Positions 31,187-39,900 of a DNA stretch of 40,983 nt are shown here, one piece after another; positions within the stretch are counted from its first letter, which is position 1, and the number at the start of each line of letters is the position of its first letter. Both the position numbers and the translations under genes were made by a program. The notes under the pieces are model-generated. The model was not told the DNA's origin. It saw nothing but the letters and a program-made list of their open reading frames with translations, and did not search any database. The DNA is taken from NCBI GenBank assembly GCA_016278515.1, contig JADQBR010000118.1, forward strand, positions 1-40,983, written 5' to 3'. This DNA comes from Bacillota bacterium (GTDB taxonomy: Bacteria > Bacillota > JADQBR01).

Positions 31187-32107
31187 ATGAGCACTAGCGT
31201 ACTAAGTCCATATTATACAACTCCTAAAGGGAGAATGTACCTAGGTAAATGTGAAGATGTAATAGAGGGTTATTTGCTGAAAAGGAACCATAAAAAGGTT
31301 AATCTAGTGTTTACGTCCCCTCCATTCCCCCTCAATAGGGCTAAAAAATATGGAAATATGAATGGAGAGGAGTATTTGGCCTGGCTATCAGGTCTTTCAA
31401 AGGTTTTCAAAGAAGCGTTAACCCCTGATGGGTCAATTGTTATAGAATTGGGGAATGCATGGGAAACTGGGAGCCCAACTCAATCTACATTACCACTAGA
31501 GGCTCTGCTAGAATTCAAACGTAAGGGGAACCTTCATTTCTGTCAAGAGTTTATATATTATAACCCAGCTAAACTTCCGTCACCTGTAGAATGGGTCAAT
31601 AAAAAAAGAATAAGGGTAAAAGATTCGTTTACAAGAATATGGTGGCTTTCAAATACTGCTTATCCAAAAGCTAACAATAGAAATGTTCTGCAGGAATATA
31701 GCAAACAAATGAAAAAATTGCTAAGTCGAGGTAAATACAACTCTGGTCAAAGACCTTCAGAATATAACATTGGAGATAAATCTTTTTCTGTAAATAACGG
31801 TGGCTCAATACCATCTAATGTCATTATTGCATCAAATACAGTAGCTAATGATCATTATATTAGGTACTGTAAAGATAACTTGATTGATATTCACCCCGCT
31901 CGTATGCCCAAAGAAATAGCAGAGTTTTTTATCAAATTTTTAACAGAGGAAAAAGATTTGGTTTTAGACCCTTTTGCTGGTAGTAATACTACAGGTTTTG
32001 TATCTGAAAAACTTAATAGAAATTGGATTTCAATAGAAACCACCGAAAAGTATATACAAGGTTCAATTGGAAGGTTTTCTGAAGTTCAAATGAATAGAGG
32101 TGTTTAA
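31187..32107 (+). CDS. DNA methyltransferase, PvuII-like beta class (probably N4-cytosine)
   Basis: A 306-residue DNA methyltransferase. Catalytic motif IV is TSPPFPL (residues 43-49), followed by 'NRAKKYGN' as in the PvuII-type enzymes. The SAM-binding motif I, 'DPFAGSNTTG' (261-270), lies near the C-terminus. Motif IV preceding motif I defines the beta class, and the SPPF form favours N4-cytosine methylation. The ATG at 31187 is preceded by GGAAAGGAG. No restriction endonuclease that I can recognise is adjacent. It is the first gene of the island operon, with its stop one base before the next start. In the system it may mark self DNA; the target sequence is unknown. Confidence 0.88.
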   Translation: MSTSVLSPYYTTPKGRMYLGKCEDVIEGYLLKRNHKKVNLVFTSPPFPLNRAKKYGNMNGEEYLAWLSGLSKVFKEALTPDGSIVIELGNAWETGSPTQSTLPLEALLEFKRKGNLHFCQEFIYYNPAKLPSPVEWVNKKRIRVKDSFTRIWWLSNTAYPKANNRNVLQEYSKQMKKLLSRGKYNSGQRPSEYNIGDKSFSVNNGGSIPSNVIIASNTVANDHYIRYCKDNLIDIHPARMPKEIAEFFIKFLTEEKDLVLDPFAGSNTTGFVSEKLNRNWISIETTEKYIQGSIGRFSEVQMNRGV

Positions 32108-32108
32108 T

Positions 32109-33086
32109 ATGAATGAGAGTGATAGTAAAATAAATAATGCTATTGTTGAACACATTAAAGAAAAGCTTGAAAGCGAAAAACTTAAAGATTTAATTTCTAA
32201 AACATCTATTATCGCATGGAACGCTGAGATGCCGGAAACAAAAATTAACGAATGGCTACAAAATTTTGATGGTACTGCGCTCGGGGATATTGAAGCTGAA
32301 AAAAAACTAGCGTTATGGATATTGTTGCATTTTGTGTTTTATACGGACAACGAAGTGCGGGTTCTATGCAAATCAATTTATAATGAATACATTCATCATA
32401 AATTAATTGAATACAAATCAAATGGTTTCTTAACCAAATTTAATCTTCGTGAAAAAGCAAAATACATTATTCAAAATACTTTATTTATTGCACTTGGAAA
32501 TGATAGTGAAAGTGGTGCCAATATTCTTTACTTCTTTAGGCAAGAAAATAAATTGCCCAAACATGCTTTTGATATCACTTTCTCCAATGACTTTGAGAAT
32601 ATAGTCTTTATTGATGATGTTACTATTTCTGGTGAACAAGCAACTAAGTATATAAAAAAATATAACGCTATAAATAGACAAAACACCTACCTGCTTACTT
32701 TCATGGCGACCAAAGCTTCAATAAAGCATTTTTCCTTCTTAAGCAAAGATATAAAATTAATTCATTCCATATTGCTAGATGAAAGAGCAAAAATTTTCTC
32801 GGAATCATCGTATGTTTTTTCAAATGAGGAAACAAAAAAAATTATGTCTGCTGCGGAAAAAATGTGTCACGTTTATGGAAAAAGCATATTGGAGCATCAT
32901 TATTACATGGCTGAACATCCCTTAGGTTTTGATAATGGCCAATATTTATTCGGTTTTTATTATAATACTCCAGACAATGCATTACCAGTAATTTGGTGTG
33001 ATCTAAATGGTTGGAAGCCTGCATTTAAAAGATACGATAAAATAGTTCGAGAGGAGGTTAGTCTGCATGAATCAATTTATTTATAG
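32109..33086 (+). CDS. Phosphoribosyltransferase-like protein (PRTase-CE type)
   Basis: A 325-residue protein. The block 'NIVFIDDVTISGEQATKYI' (Asp169-Asp170 to Gln177) resembles the PRPP-binding loop of type I phosphoribosyltransferases (hydrophobics-DD-x-x-TSG). An N-terminal helical region of about 120 residues and a C-terminal extension with 'HHYYMAEHPLGFDNGQYLFGFYYNTPDNALPVIW' do not match purine or pyrimidine salvage enzymes. From memory this corresponds to the PRTase-CE class predicted in prokaryotic conflict systems next to ORC/CDC6-like ATPases. The ATG at 32109 follows AGAGG; the gene overlaps the next by 20 bases. Reaction unknown; an effector acting on nucleotides or nucleic acid is a hypothesis. 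Confidence 0.72.
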   Translation: MNESDSKINNAIVEHIKEKLESEKLKDLISKTSIIAWNAEMPETKINEWLQNFDGTALGDIEAEKKLALWILLHFVFYTDNEVRVLCKSIYNEYIHHKLIEYKSNGFLTKFNLREKAKYIIQNTLFIALGNDSESGANILYFFRQENKLPKHAFDITFSNDFENIVFIDDVTISGEQATKYIKKYNAINRQNTYLLTFMATKASIKHFSFLSKDIKLIHSILLDERAKIFSESSYVFSNEETKKIMSAAEKMCHVYGKSILEHHYYMAEHPLGFDNGQYLFGFYYNTPDNALPVIWCDLNGWKPAFKRYDKIVREEVSLHESIYL

Positions 33087-35082
33087 TAATCCTTTTATAG
33101 AATGTACTGCAAGGGATATGAGCTATGAAGAAGTTCTAAAATATTGGTGTAGCCCGTTTAAGTATTTTAAGCTGGATGAAAGGTCTCTGTTTAATAGCTT
33201 AACACCCATTTTTATTCAGGGAGCACGGGGATCTGGTAAAACAATGATTTTAAAATACCTAAGTTATTTTTGTCAAAAGGAATTAGCTCAAAAAGCAGGA
33301 GAGAAAGACATTTTGCAATATTTTAGACAAGCTGGGAGTATAGGTTTTTATTTTAGATATAAAGAGGACTTTGGTAGATTGTTTGAAACTATTACGTGCT
33401 CAACATCCACCAAAAAAGATTTGTTCTTATACTACTATGAGTTGTATATAACTCGCGAAATATTATATGTATTAAATGATATGTACAAAAGTTACTATTT
33501 AAATGAAACAGTATCTAATAGTTTAACAACTAAAATTTCGGAAATATTAGCTTTATCATCACCCTCGTTTGAAGACCTCCTTGAAGAACTTAATAGAAAA
33601 ATAAGTAAGATTGATGATTGGGTGAAGAAATGCAGATACTTTAGCAATGCCGAAGAGATGTTAAAGAAACTGATGACTAACAATGATCTAATAAAAAAAA
33701 TATGTAATTCCATTAGAACGACAGTAACTGATTTAGACAATATAAAGTTTATGATTATTATTGATGAGTACGAAAACGCATTCGACTATCAGTTATTAAT
33801 TAACACCTTAATTAAACAAGTGGATAGCACAGACAGTATTACTTATAGAATTGGTTTAAGGCCAGGGGGATTGTATACATATAACACAAACATCGGTAGA
33901 GAATTTCTACAATTAGACCGTGATTACATACAAAAAAATTTAAGGTTTGATACAATTCATAGTTACAAAAAATTTATTCAAGAAGTTGCAAACAGGAGAT
34001 TGGAAACAGTAAAAGAGTTTAGAGAGAATGACTTTATAGACATAAAAGTAATATTAGGGGACAGAGAAAATCTTGAAAGCGAAGCGAAGGAAATTGTAAG
34101 AAATGACCCAGAAAAGCACTTCGATAAATTAAAAATTAAATATAAAGATTGTAATGATTTCAATTATGCCAAGGAAACATTGAAATACCCAAACAACCCT
34201 TTGATTGAAATGCTAAACATTATTTGGGTTTTGCGGGGTATTCCAATTGAACAAACTGTTTCATCTATGAATTTATACTTAAAAGGAGAGTATTCCAAAA
34301 ATTCGCCTGAAGCAATGAAAAAACTTGCATATAAGTACAAGCGGGACTATGTTGATAAGTATAAGTACCAACTAATAACCATCCTTGCAAATATATATAA
34401 AACTAATAAAAAATATTATAGCTTTAATACGTTTGCATTTTTATCTTCACAAACTATTAACGATTTCATTAGCCTGTGTAGAAATACTTTTTATTGTTTA
34501 GATGAAACTTTTTATAATGACCTTTTTATAAATAAAAATGACTTTGTCAAAAATAAAGTAATACCTATCCGTGCCCAATGCAAAGGGGCAACCCAAACCG
34601 CTATAGAACAAGTTGAAAAAGTTAAGTTATGTAATGAAAATGGAACGGAAATGTATACTTTTTTAATAAATGTTGGCAACTTGTTTCAAGAAATGCATCA
34701 GGACATATCAGCAAAATATCCGGAAACAAACCAGTTCGCGTTTGAAAACGAAGCTCAAATTGAAAGTAGGCCACTCTTAAAGAACATACTTAATAATTTG
34801 ATAAAGTGGGGTGTGATTTTTAAAAAAGAACGGCCACAAAGTATTTCAATTGGGAGAAAAAAAGGTAATCTATTTCATCTTAACCGAATATTTTGCCCAT
34901 ATTTTAATATTTCTTATAGAACACGAGGCGGTTACAATTTTGTTATAGAAACATTACTGTTTGAAAATATGCTGAATAATTCGATGGAGGCCTCTGATGT
35001 AAAAAACTGGCAGGAAATTCTCCCTAAAAAGAAGGAATGGATGCAACAACAACTTTTTGAGGGGGATCTGGAAGGTGAATAA
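33067..35082 (+). CDS. ORC/CDC6-like AAA+ ATPase
   Basis: A 671-residue P-loop ATPase. After 'YSNPFIECTARDMSYEEVLKYW' comes Walker A 'GARGSGKT' (52-59). Walker B is 'FMIIIDEYENAF' (Asp233-Glu234), followed by arginine-rich 'YRIGLRPGGLYTY', which may be a sensor or arginine-finger region. The C-terminal 300 residues are helical, with a winged-helix-like end ('LLKNILNNLIKWGVIFKKERP'). The beginning matches the ORC-CDC6 family AAA ATPases listed beside PRTase-CE proteins in conflict systems. It probably serves as the sensing or switch component. The start (ATG after AGGAGG) overlaps the PRTase gene and its end overlaps the next gene, indicating co-translation. Confidence 0.75.
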   Translation: MNQFIYSNPFIECTARDMSYEEVLKYWCSPFKYFKLDERSLFNSLTPIFIQGARGSGKTMILKYLSYFCQKELAQKAGEKDILQYFRQAGSIGFYFRYKEDFGRLFETITCSTSTKKDLFLYYYELYITREILYVLNDMYKSYYLNETVSNSLTTKISEILALSSPSFEDLLEELNRKISKIDDWVKKCRYFSNAEEMLKKLMTNNDLIKKICNSIRTTVTDLDNIKFMIIIDEYENAFDYQLLINTLIKQVDSTDSITYRIGLRPGGLYTYNTNIGREFLQLDRDYIQKNLRFDTIHSYKKFIQEVANRRLETVKEFRENDFIDIKVILGDRENLESEAKEIVRNDPEKHFDKLKIKYKDCNDFNYAKETLKYPNNPLIEMLNIIWVLRGIPIEQTVSSMNLYLKGEYSKNSPEAMKKLAYKYKRDYVDKYKYQLITILANIYKTNKKYYSFNTFAFLSSQTINDFISLCRNTFYCLDETFYNDLFINKNDFVKNKVIPIRAQCKGATQTAIEQVEKVKLCNENGTEMYTFLINVGNLFQEMHQDISAKYPETNQFAFENEAQIESRPLLKNILNNLIKWGVIFKKERPQSISIGRKKGNLFHLNRIFCPYFNISYRTRGGYNFVIETLLFENMLNNSMEASDVKNWQEILPKKKEWMQQQLFEGDLEGE

Positions 35083-36028
35083 ATTATATGAAATGTATGA
35101 GGTGGATGATAGAATTTACAAAAAATTAGTTGAACTCGATTATTTCTTTTTTGCAGCGAGTTGTGCAAAACGATGTTATAAAGGGGTAGAATTTTTAACA
35201 CAACAACAGGGATTTTTAAAAGATGTAGTTGTCTTTGATTACCATAAATTTCGTCCAAAAGAATTTAATACAGATAGGGGTGAATATGAAAGTTATTATA
35301 AATACCGTAAGTTAAAGAGAATAACTGAGGTGCAATGCCGGAATGAAGATGATGCTGTGTTACACTTAAATACTATGCCAATCAACACTGGCAGTAGGGT
35401 AGGACTAGATATTACTGCGCTTAGTATTCCAGACTTATTTAGAATTATTTACGTGCTTAAAGAAATAAAAAAAGTTGAGGACATACACATATTTTATACA
35501 GAACCTAAGCATTATTACTTTAAAGATGGTTTATTCAGCTCATATGAATTTCTGGTTGGGGAAAGAAAGAATAAACCTATTCCTGAATACTTTACATCTG
35601 GGCGAGAAGACAAGGAAATACTAGTGCTGTTTTTGGGTTTTGATCGAGTAGTATCAAAGTATGTCCATGATAGGGTTATGCCTACGGATGTTGTTGCAGT
35701 AAATGGATTTCCTTCGTATATGCCGAAACTTAAAGATATTAGCTTAATTAATAATTACGAACTGTTAAGCACTATTGGAAAAGAAAAGATTGTTTCAACA
35801 AAGGCAAATAACCCCTTTTCCACTTATAATACGTTATGTGAAATTAAAGCTATATATAAAGATTATTTGCTAAATATTTGTGTTCTGGGGACGAAACCAA
35901 TGGCACTTGGTGCTTGTTTATTTTCAATAGACAATAAAGATTCCGTCAAAGTTACTTACCCATATCCAAAGGAATATAATATTAGTGGCTTGGAAGAAGG
36001 GGCAAGTCTTTTATATTATAAAATTTAG
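35075..36028 (+). CDS. Unrecognised protein of the island operon
   Basis: A 317-residue protein. The GTG at 35075 overlaps the ATPase end by 8 bases and is preceded by GAGGGGGAT. I do not recognise the family. The middle has an alternating strand/helix pattern: 'GSRVGLDITALSIPDLFRII', 'DIHIFYTEPKHYYF', 'KEILVLFLGFDRVVSKYV', 'DVVAVNGFPSYMPKL'. A late glycine-rich turn, 'VLGTKPMALGACLF' (272-280 region), resembles loops in Rossmann-type ligand-binding domains. No nuclease, protease or membrane segment is evident. Strict coupling to the ATPase suggests a partner or sensor in the same complex. Functional statements are inference. Confidence 0.7.
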   Translation: MNKLYEMYEVDDRIYKKLVELDYFFFAASCAKRCYKGVEFLTQQQGFLKDVVVFDYHKFRPKEFNTDRGEYESYYKYRKLKRITEVQCRNEDDAVLHLNTMPINTGSRVGLDITALSIPDLFRIIYVLKEIKKVEDIHIFYTEPKHYYFKDGLFSSYEFLVGERKNKPIPEYFTSGREDKEILVLFLGFDRVVSKYVHDRVMPTDVVAVNGFPSYMPKLKDISLINNYELLSTIGKEKIVSTKANNPFSTYNTLCEIKAIYKDYLLNICVLGTKPMALGACLFSIDNKDSVKVTYPYPKEYNISGLEEGASLLYYKI

Positions 36029-36048
36029 TCTTAAGGGGTGTTGAATAA

Positions 36049-36672
36049 GTGAAAATTATCCCTCCGTCATTCGAAATACTTGAAGATATAAATGGCGAAG
36101 AAATTCTACGGAAAATTGAACTTATAGGTAGAGTTTGCTATAAAAGCGAAGAAAAAATTACTAAGGCATCGTCGAAAGATTTTATCGCAATGATACTAAA
36201 AAGTGGTCATGAATCTGTTATAGAGCATGAAAAGATTTCTATTAAAATCATATGTGACCGTGGAGTTAGTCATGAAATTGTTCGACATAGGATTGCCAGC
36301 TATAGCCAAGAAAGTACAAGGTATTGTAACTATAGTAAGGAAAAGTTTGGTAAAGAGCTGACTTTTATAAAGCCAATGTTTTGGGATATCGAGGACCCTG
36401 AATATAAAATTTGGGAAGAAACTATGAAAAATGTAGAGAAAAATTACATTAAGCTAATAGCCCAAGGTGCAAAACCACAAGAGGCAAGAAGTATCTTACC
36501 AAATAGTTTAAAGACAGAAATAGTGGTAACTATGAATTTGCGTGAATGGAGACATTTTTTAAAATTAAGAACCTCAAAAAGGGCGCATCCGCAAATGAGG
36601 GAAATATCTTGTATAATACTTGAGAAGTTAAAAGAAGAAATACCGGTAGTGTTTGATGATATTGTGGTATAA
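36049..36672 (+). CDS. thyX: Flavin-dependent thymidylate synthase
   Basis: A 207-residue ThyX. The signature RHRxxSxxxxSxR is at residues 79-91 (RHRIASYSQESTR), and the C-terminal block 'ARSILPNSLKTEIVVTMNLREWRHFLKLR' is typical. It methylates dUMP to dTMP with methylene-tetrahydrofolate and FAD in the cytoplasm. The GTG start has AAGGGGTG 8 bases upstream and lies only 20 bases after the preceding gene, so it belongs to the island operon rather than to the host flank. It appears complete. Presence inside a cassette with a methyltransferase and PRTase-like gene is unusual; it may be cargo that supports dTMP supply or a functional part of the system. Confidence 0.92.
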   Translation: MKIIPPSFEILEDINGEEILRKIELIGRVCYKSEEKITKASSKDFIAMILKSGHESVIEHEKISIKIICDRGVSHEIVRHRIASYSQESTRYCNYSKEKFGKELTFIKPMFWDIEDPEYKIWEETMKNVEKNYIKLIAQGAKPQEARSILPNSLKTEIVVTMNLREWRHFLKLRTSKRAHPQMREISCIILEKLKEEIPVVFDDIVV

Positions 36673-36785
36673 CCTAAATGTAGAACCAATCAACTAATGG
36701 ATGAATTTACTAAATTTATTCTAGGTCACTAATTTTAATTAATGAAGAGTTATTCATATAATTATCCGTTTGACCCGTTACGCAG
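36673..36785. other. Non-coding end of the island
   Basis: The AT-rich stretch between the thyX stop and the right repeat has no gene. It holds the inverted-repeat arm at 36760 and no convincing intrinsic terminator. Confidence 0.5.
36760..36770 (-). repeat. Right arm of the island-end inverted repeat
   Basis: AATTATCCGTT is the reverse complement of AACGGATAATT at 31034-31044 and lies 15 bases inside the right direct repeat. Confidence 0.55.
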
Positions 36786-36817
36786 AAACGTATCATAAGT
36801 AACGTATAATTTAGATA
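36786..36817 (+). repeat. Right attachment-site-like direct repeat (attR)
   Basis: The core ACGTATCATAAGTAACG, followed by TATAATTTAGATA, matches the rlmH end at 31019-31050 with four differences. Read in the rlmH frame, the preceding bases give E-T-Y-H-K-stop, so it is a displaced copy of the rlmH C-terminal codons without the rest of the gene. Confidence 0.8.
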
Positions 36818-36847
36818 CATACTAGCATATTAAGGGAATTTTAAAAG

Positions 36848-36973
36848 ATGGGCAATAAGCCTTTAGAAAAAGAAAATCCTCGACGTTTCCATGTGCGAAA
36901 TTATATGTTTAGCATGTGGAGCGTCTTTTTGTTTTTAAAAGGGGGCAACAGCTTTTTCATAACTATATTTTAA
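36848..36973 (+). CDS. Short ORF, possible N-terminal fragment of the Calx-beta protein gene
   Basis: An ATG with AAGGGAA about 10 bases upstream opens a 41-residue frame (MGNKPLEKENPRRFHVRNY, then a hydrophobic MFSMWSVFLFL stretch). It is basic followed by hydrophobic, like the start of a signal peptide. It ends inside the next, larger frame, which lacks a signal peptide. It could be the original start of that gene, separated by a deletion and frameshift. Weakly supported. Confidence 0.35.
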   Translation: MGNKPLEKENPRRFHVRNYMFSMWSVFLFLKGGNSFFITIF

Positions 36974-39900
36974 AGATAAATTGCAAGGTTAATATTGAAG
37001 ATGACGAAACACCTGACAGTTTGGATTTTTCACCGGCAAATTATAGTGTTAATGAACAGGGCGGCATCGTTACCCTGCAATTATACAGACAGATTAACAG
37101 CCAGAAGGAAAGTGACACAGCGGTTAGTATCGCTTATACCACCAAAGACGGCACGGCCAAGGCGGGGGAAGATTATTCGGCTGTCTCTGGCACCCTTACC
37201 TTTACCCCGGATGAGACTGAACAAAGCATCAGTATTCCCATTTTGTTTAACAGTGGTGTGGAGGAAGAAGAGAACTTTGAGATCAATTTGAGCGAACCGA
37301 CCGACAGGGCCACAATCGGTGTGGGGACAGCAACAGTGACTATCCAGGATGAGCCGCCGGGTCAGCTTGCCCTTGATAAGGGCAGCTATGAAGCAGTTGA
37401 AGGAGCCGGCAGCCTGGATGTTACCGTCAAACGCAGCGGTGGCACGGTGAGTGTGGCATACCAAACAACAGATGATACGGCCCAGGCCGGCTCTGATTAC
37501 CAGTCGGCCAGCGGCACCCTTACCTTTGCCCCGGGAGAAACGGAAAAAACTTTCCAGGTAGCGACTTTAGACGATAGCCTGGTTGAGAACGATGAGAATT
37601 TCCAACTGATTCTGAGTAATTTTACTGGCGGGGCAGGGCCTGGTACCCTGACCCAGACAATAGTGACTCTGCATGATGACGAGCAGCCGGGGCAGCTTGA
37701 ATTCTCGGCATCAAGCTACAGCATTGCTGAGGATGCAGGCAGTGTTGTCCTGACCGTCTACCGCGCGGGCGGCAGCGACGGGACAGTTACAGTGGACTAC
37801 AGCACCGGTGATGGCACGGCCCAAGCCGGTCTAGACTATGAAGAAAAAAGCGGCACCCTAGCCTTTTCGCCCGGGGTAGTCAGCCAGACCTTTAGCGTGA
37901 ATATCTCAGACGACAGACTGGTAGACATTGGTGAGACATTCAATGTAACTCTTAGCAATTATAGCGGAGGGTCAAGGCCTGGTTCCCTGACGGAAGCGCA
38001 AGTGACCATCGTCGACAACGAGCGACCTGGCATGTTCGAATTTGCTGCTGATAGTTATAGTACGGAAGAAGATGCCGGCAGTGTGGTCTTAACAGTCTAC
38101 CGCACAGACGGCAGTGACGGAACTGTGACAGTTGACTATGATACGGATGATTGGGCAACTGCTAAAGGGGGTGCTGATTATAAGCTTACCAGTGGAACTT
38201 TAACCTTTGGGCCGGGAGAGACAACAAAAACAATCACTATTCAGATACTGGACGATAATGTGGTTGAAGCTGGTGAGGTATTCGAAGTATTTTTAGCAAA
38301 CCCGGCTGGCGGTGCGGCACTTGGAAGCAGATATTCTTCTTATGTAACTATTGGATTTAGTAATGAACGCAACGGTATCTTCCATATCAATGGTACTGAA
38401 AGCGGCGAAGAAGCAGGCAGCGTGACGCTTACTGTAGAGCGCCGGGATGGCAGTGAGGGCACGGTTACTGTTGATTACTCTACTGGAGACGAACCACTGC
38501 AAAGTGACCGAGCGGCGGCTGGTGAAGACTATCAGGAAGCTTCAGGGACTTTAACTTTTGGTCCGGGTGAGACAAGTAAAGAAATTAGTCTCAAACTCCT
38601 TGACGATAGCCAGGCAGAAGCAAAGAAAGAGTATTTTCAGGTTCAGCTTTCTAATCCTATCGGTGGGGCTTCAATCTCACAGGAACAAGCTGTGGTGGAG
38701 ATTATAGATAATGAAAAGCCAGGCATCTTGGCTTTCGGTCAGGACCAATATCAGGTAGTCGAGGGCGGTACCTTATTCATCACTCTCAACCGTACCGAGG
38801 GAAGCGACGGTGTCGTTGGGGTGTCAGTAGAAAGTGAATACCTGACTGCAACTGGAACGGATTTTTCTTCCAACGAAATTTTAGAAGTCAATTTTGAGCC
38901 TGGGCAGACCAGTAAGTCCATTGAATTAGAAATTAAAGATGACATCCTGGTGGAGGGAGATGAAATTTTCAAGCTGACACTTTCCGCACCAAAAGGCTGG
39001 GCAACCCTGGGAGAACCAAATGCCACAGAGGTGACAATAGTTGACAATGAGAAACCCGGGGGGTTCGGCTTCAGCCGGGCGGAATATGTGGTTGGTGTCG
39101 CTGAAGGAACGGCATTAATTAGCGTTTACCGCACCAACGGCAGCGACGGCGAAGCCAGTGTCAACTATACTACTGTTGACGGCACGGCAGTATCCGGTTC
39201 GGACTATACACCTACCAGCGGTACACTTACATTTGCCTCGGGGGAAACCAGTAAGACTTTTAGGGTAAATTTAGCGGATAAGGTGCAGGAAGACTTCAAG
39301 ACAGTCAGCTTGCTCCTTTCAGAGCCCACCAACCTGACTAGCCTAGGGCCTCAGAACAGTGCTACCCTGACTATTCATCCGGCCGTAGGAAAGCTGCAAT
39401 TTGAAAAAACCAAGTACATTTCCCAAGAAGATGGAGGCAGCCTGGCTATCACTGTACAGCGTATTGACGGAAATTACGGTGAGGTAGCGGTAGATATAAG
39501 CGCGGGGGGAGCTAAGGTTGACACGGATTACAGTCTGCCTGTAAGCCACCTAAGCTTTAAGGACGGGGAAACCAGTAAAACCTTCAGCCTTAACATTATA
39601 GACAACAATTTATTGGAAGATGATAAAACTCTGCTCTTAGATTTAAACAACCCAACCGGGGGATCTAAACTGGGTTCTCCCAGGTCGGCGGTGGTAAGTA
39701 TCGTGGATGATGATGACCAAGGTATTATTCAGTTTAGTCAGCCAACCTATTACGCTGCGGAGGGAAGCGATGCATTGATTACGGTCGAACGGACCGGCAG
39801 CGACCGCGATCGCATAGTGGCGGTAAGTTACACAACCAAGGACGGGATAGCACTTGCCGGGACGGATTATCTTGCCGCTTCCGGGACTCTGGAGTTTGGG

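Larger units (their letters stand above)
31036..36803. mobile_element. SCC-like genomic island inserted in the 3' end of rlmH
   Basis: The segment between two rlmH-end direct repeats (31019-31050 and 36786-36817) is about 5.8 kb. It is visibly more AT-rich than the flanks and holds five tightly packed + strand genes (DNA methyltransferase, PRTase-like, ORC/CDC6-like ATPase, unknown, ThyX). The right repeat again encodes E-T-Y-H-K-stop, as expected if insertion regenerated the rlmH terminus. An 11-bp inverted repeat marks both inner ends. No serine (Ccr) or tyrosine recombinase is present, so it would need a helper in trans or belong to a tandem array. Exact boundaries are uncertain by some 15 bases. 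Confidence 0.75.

Noticed and set aside
31187-32107. Classical type II restriction-modification pair
   Set aside because: The methyltransferase is convincing, but none of the following genes shows a recognisable endonuclease motif. The PRTase-like and ATPase genes fit a different type of system better.
36786-36817. Chance similarity to the rlmH end
   Set aside because: The match runs over 32 bases with only four changes, includes codons for E-T-Y-H-K-stop, and sits exactly at the end of an AT-rich accessory block. Chance is unlikely.
37081-37464. ORFs antisense to the Calx-beta repeats
   Set aside because: The repeated, GC-richer coding sequence produces open antisense frames in several repeats; none has a start context or a known motif.
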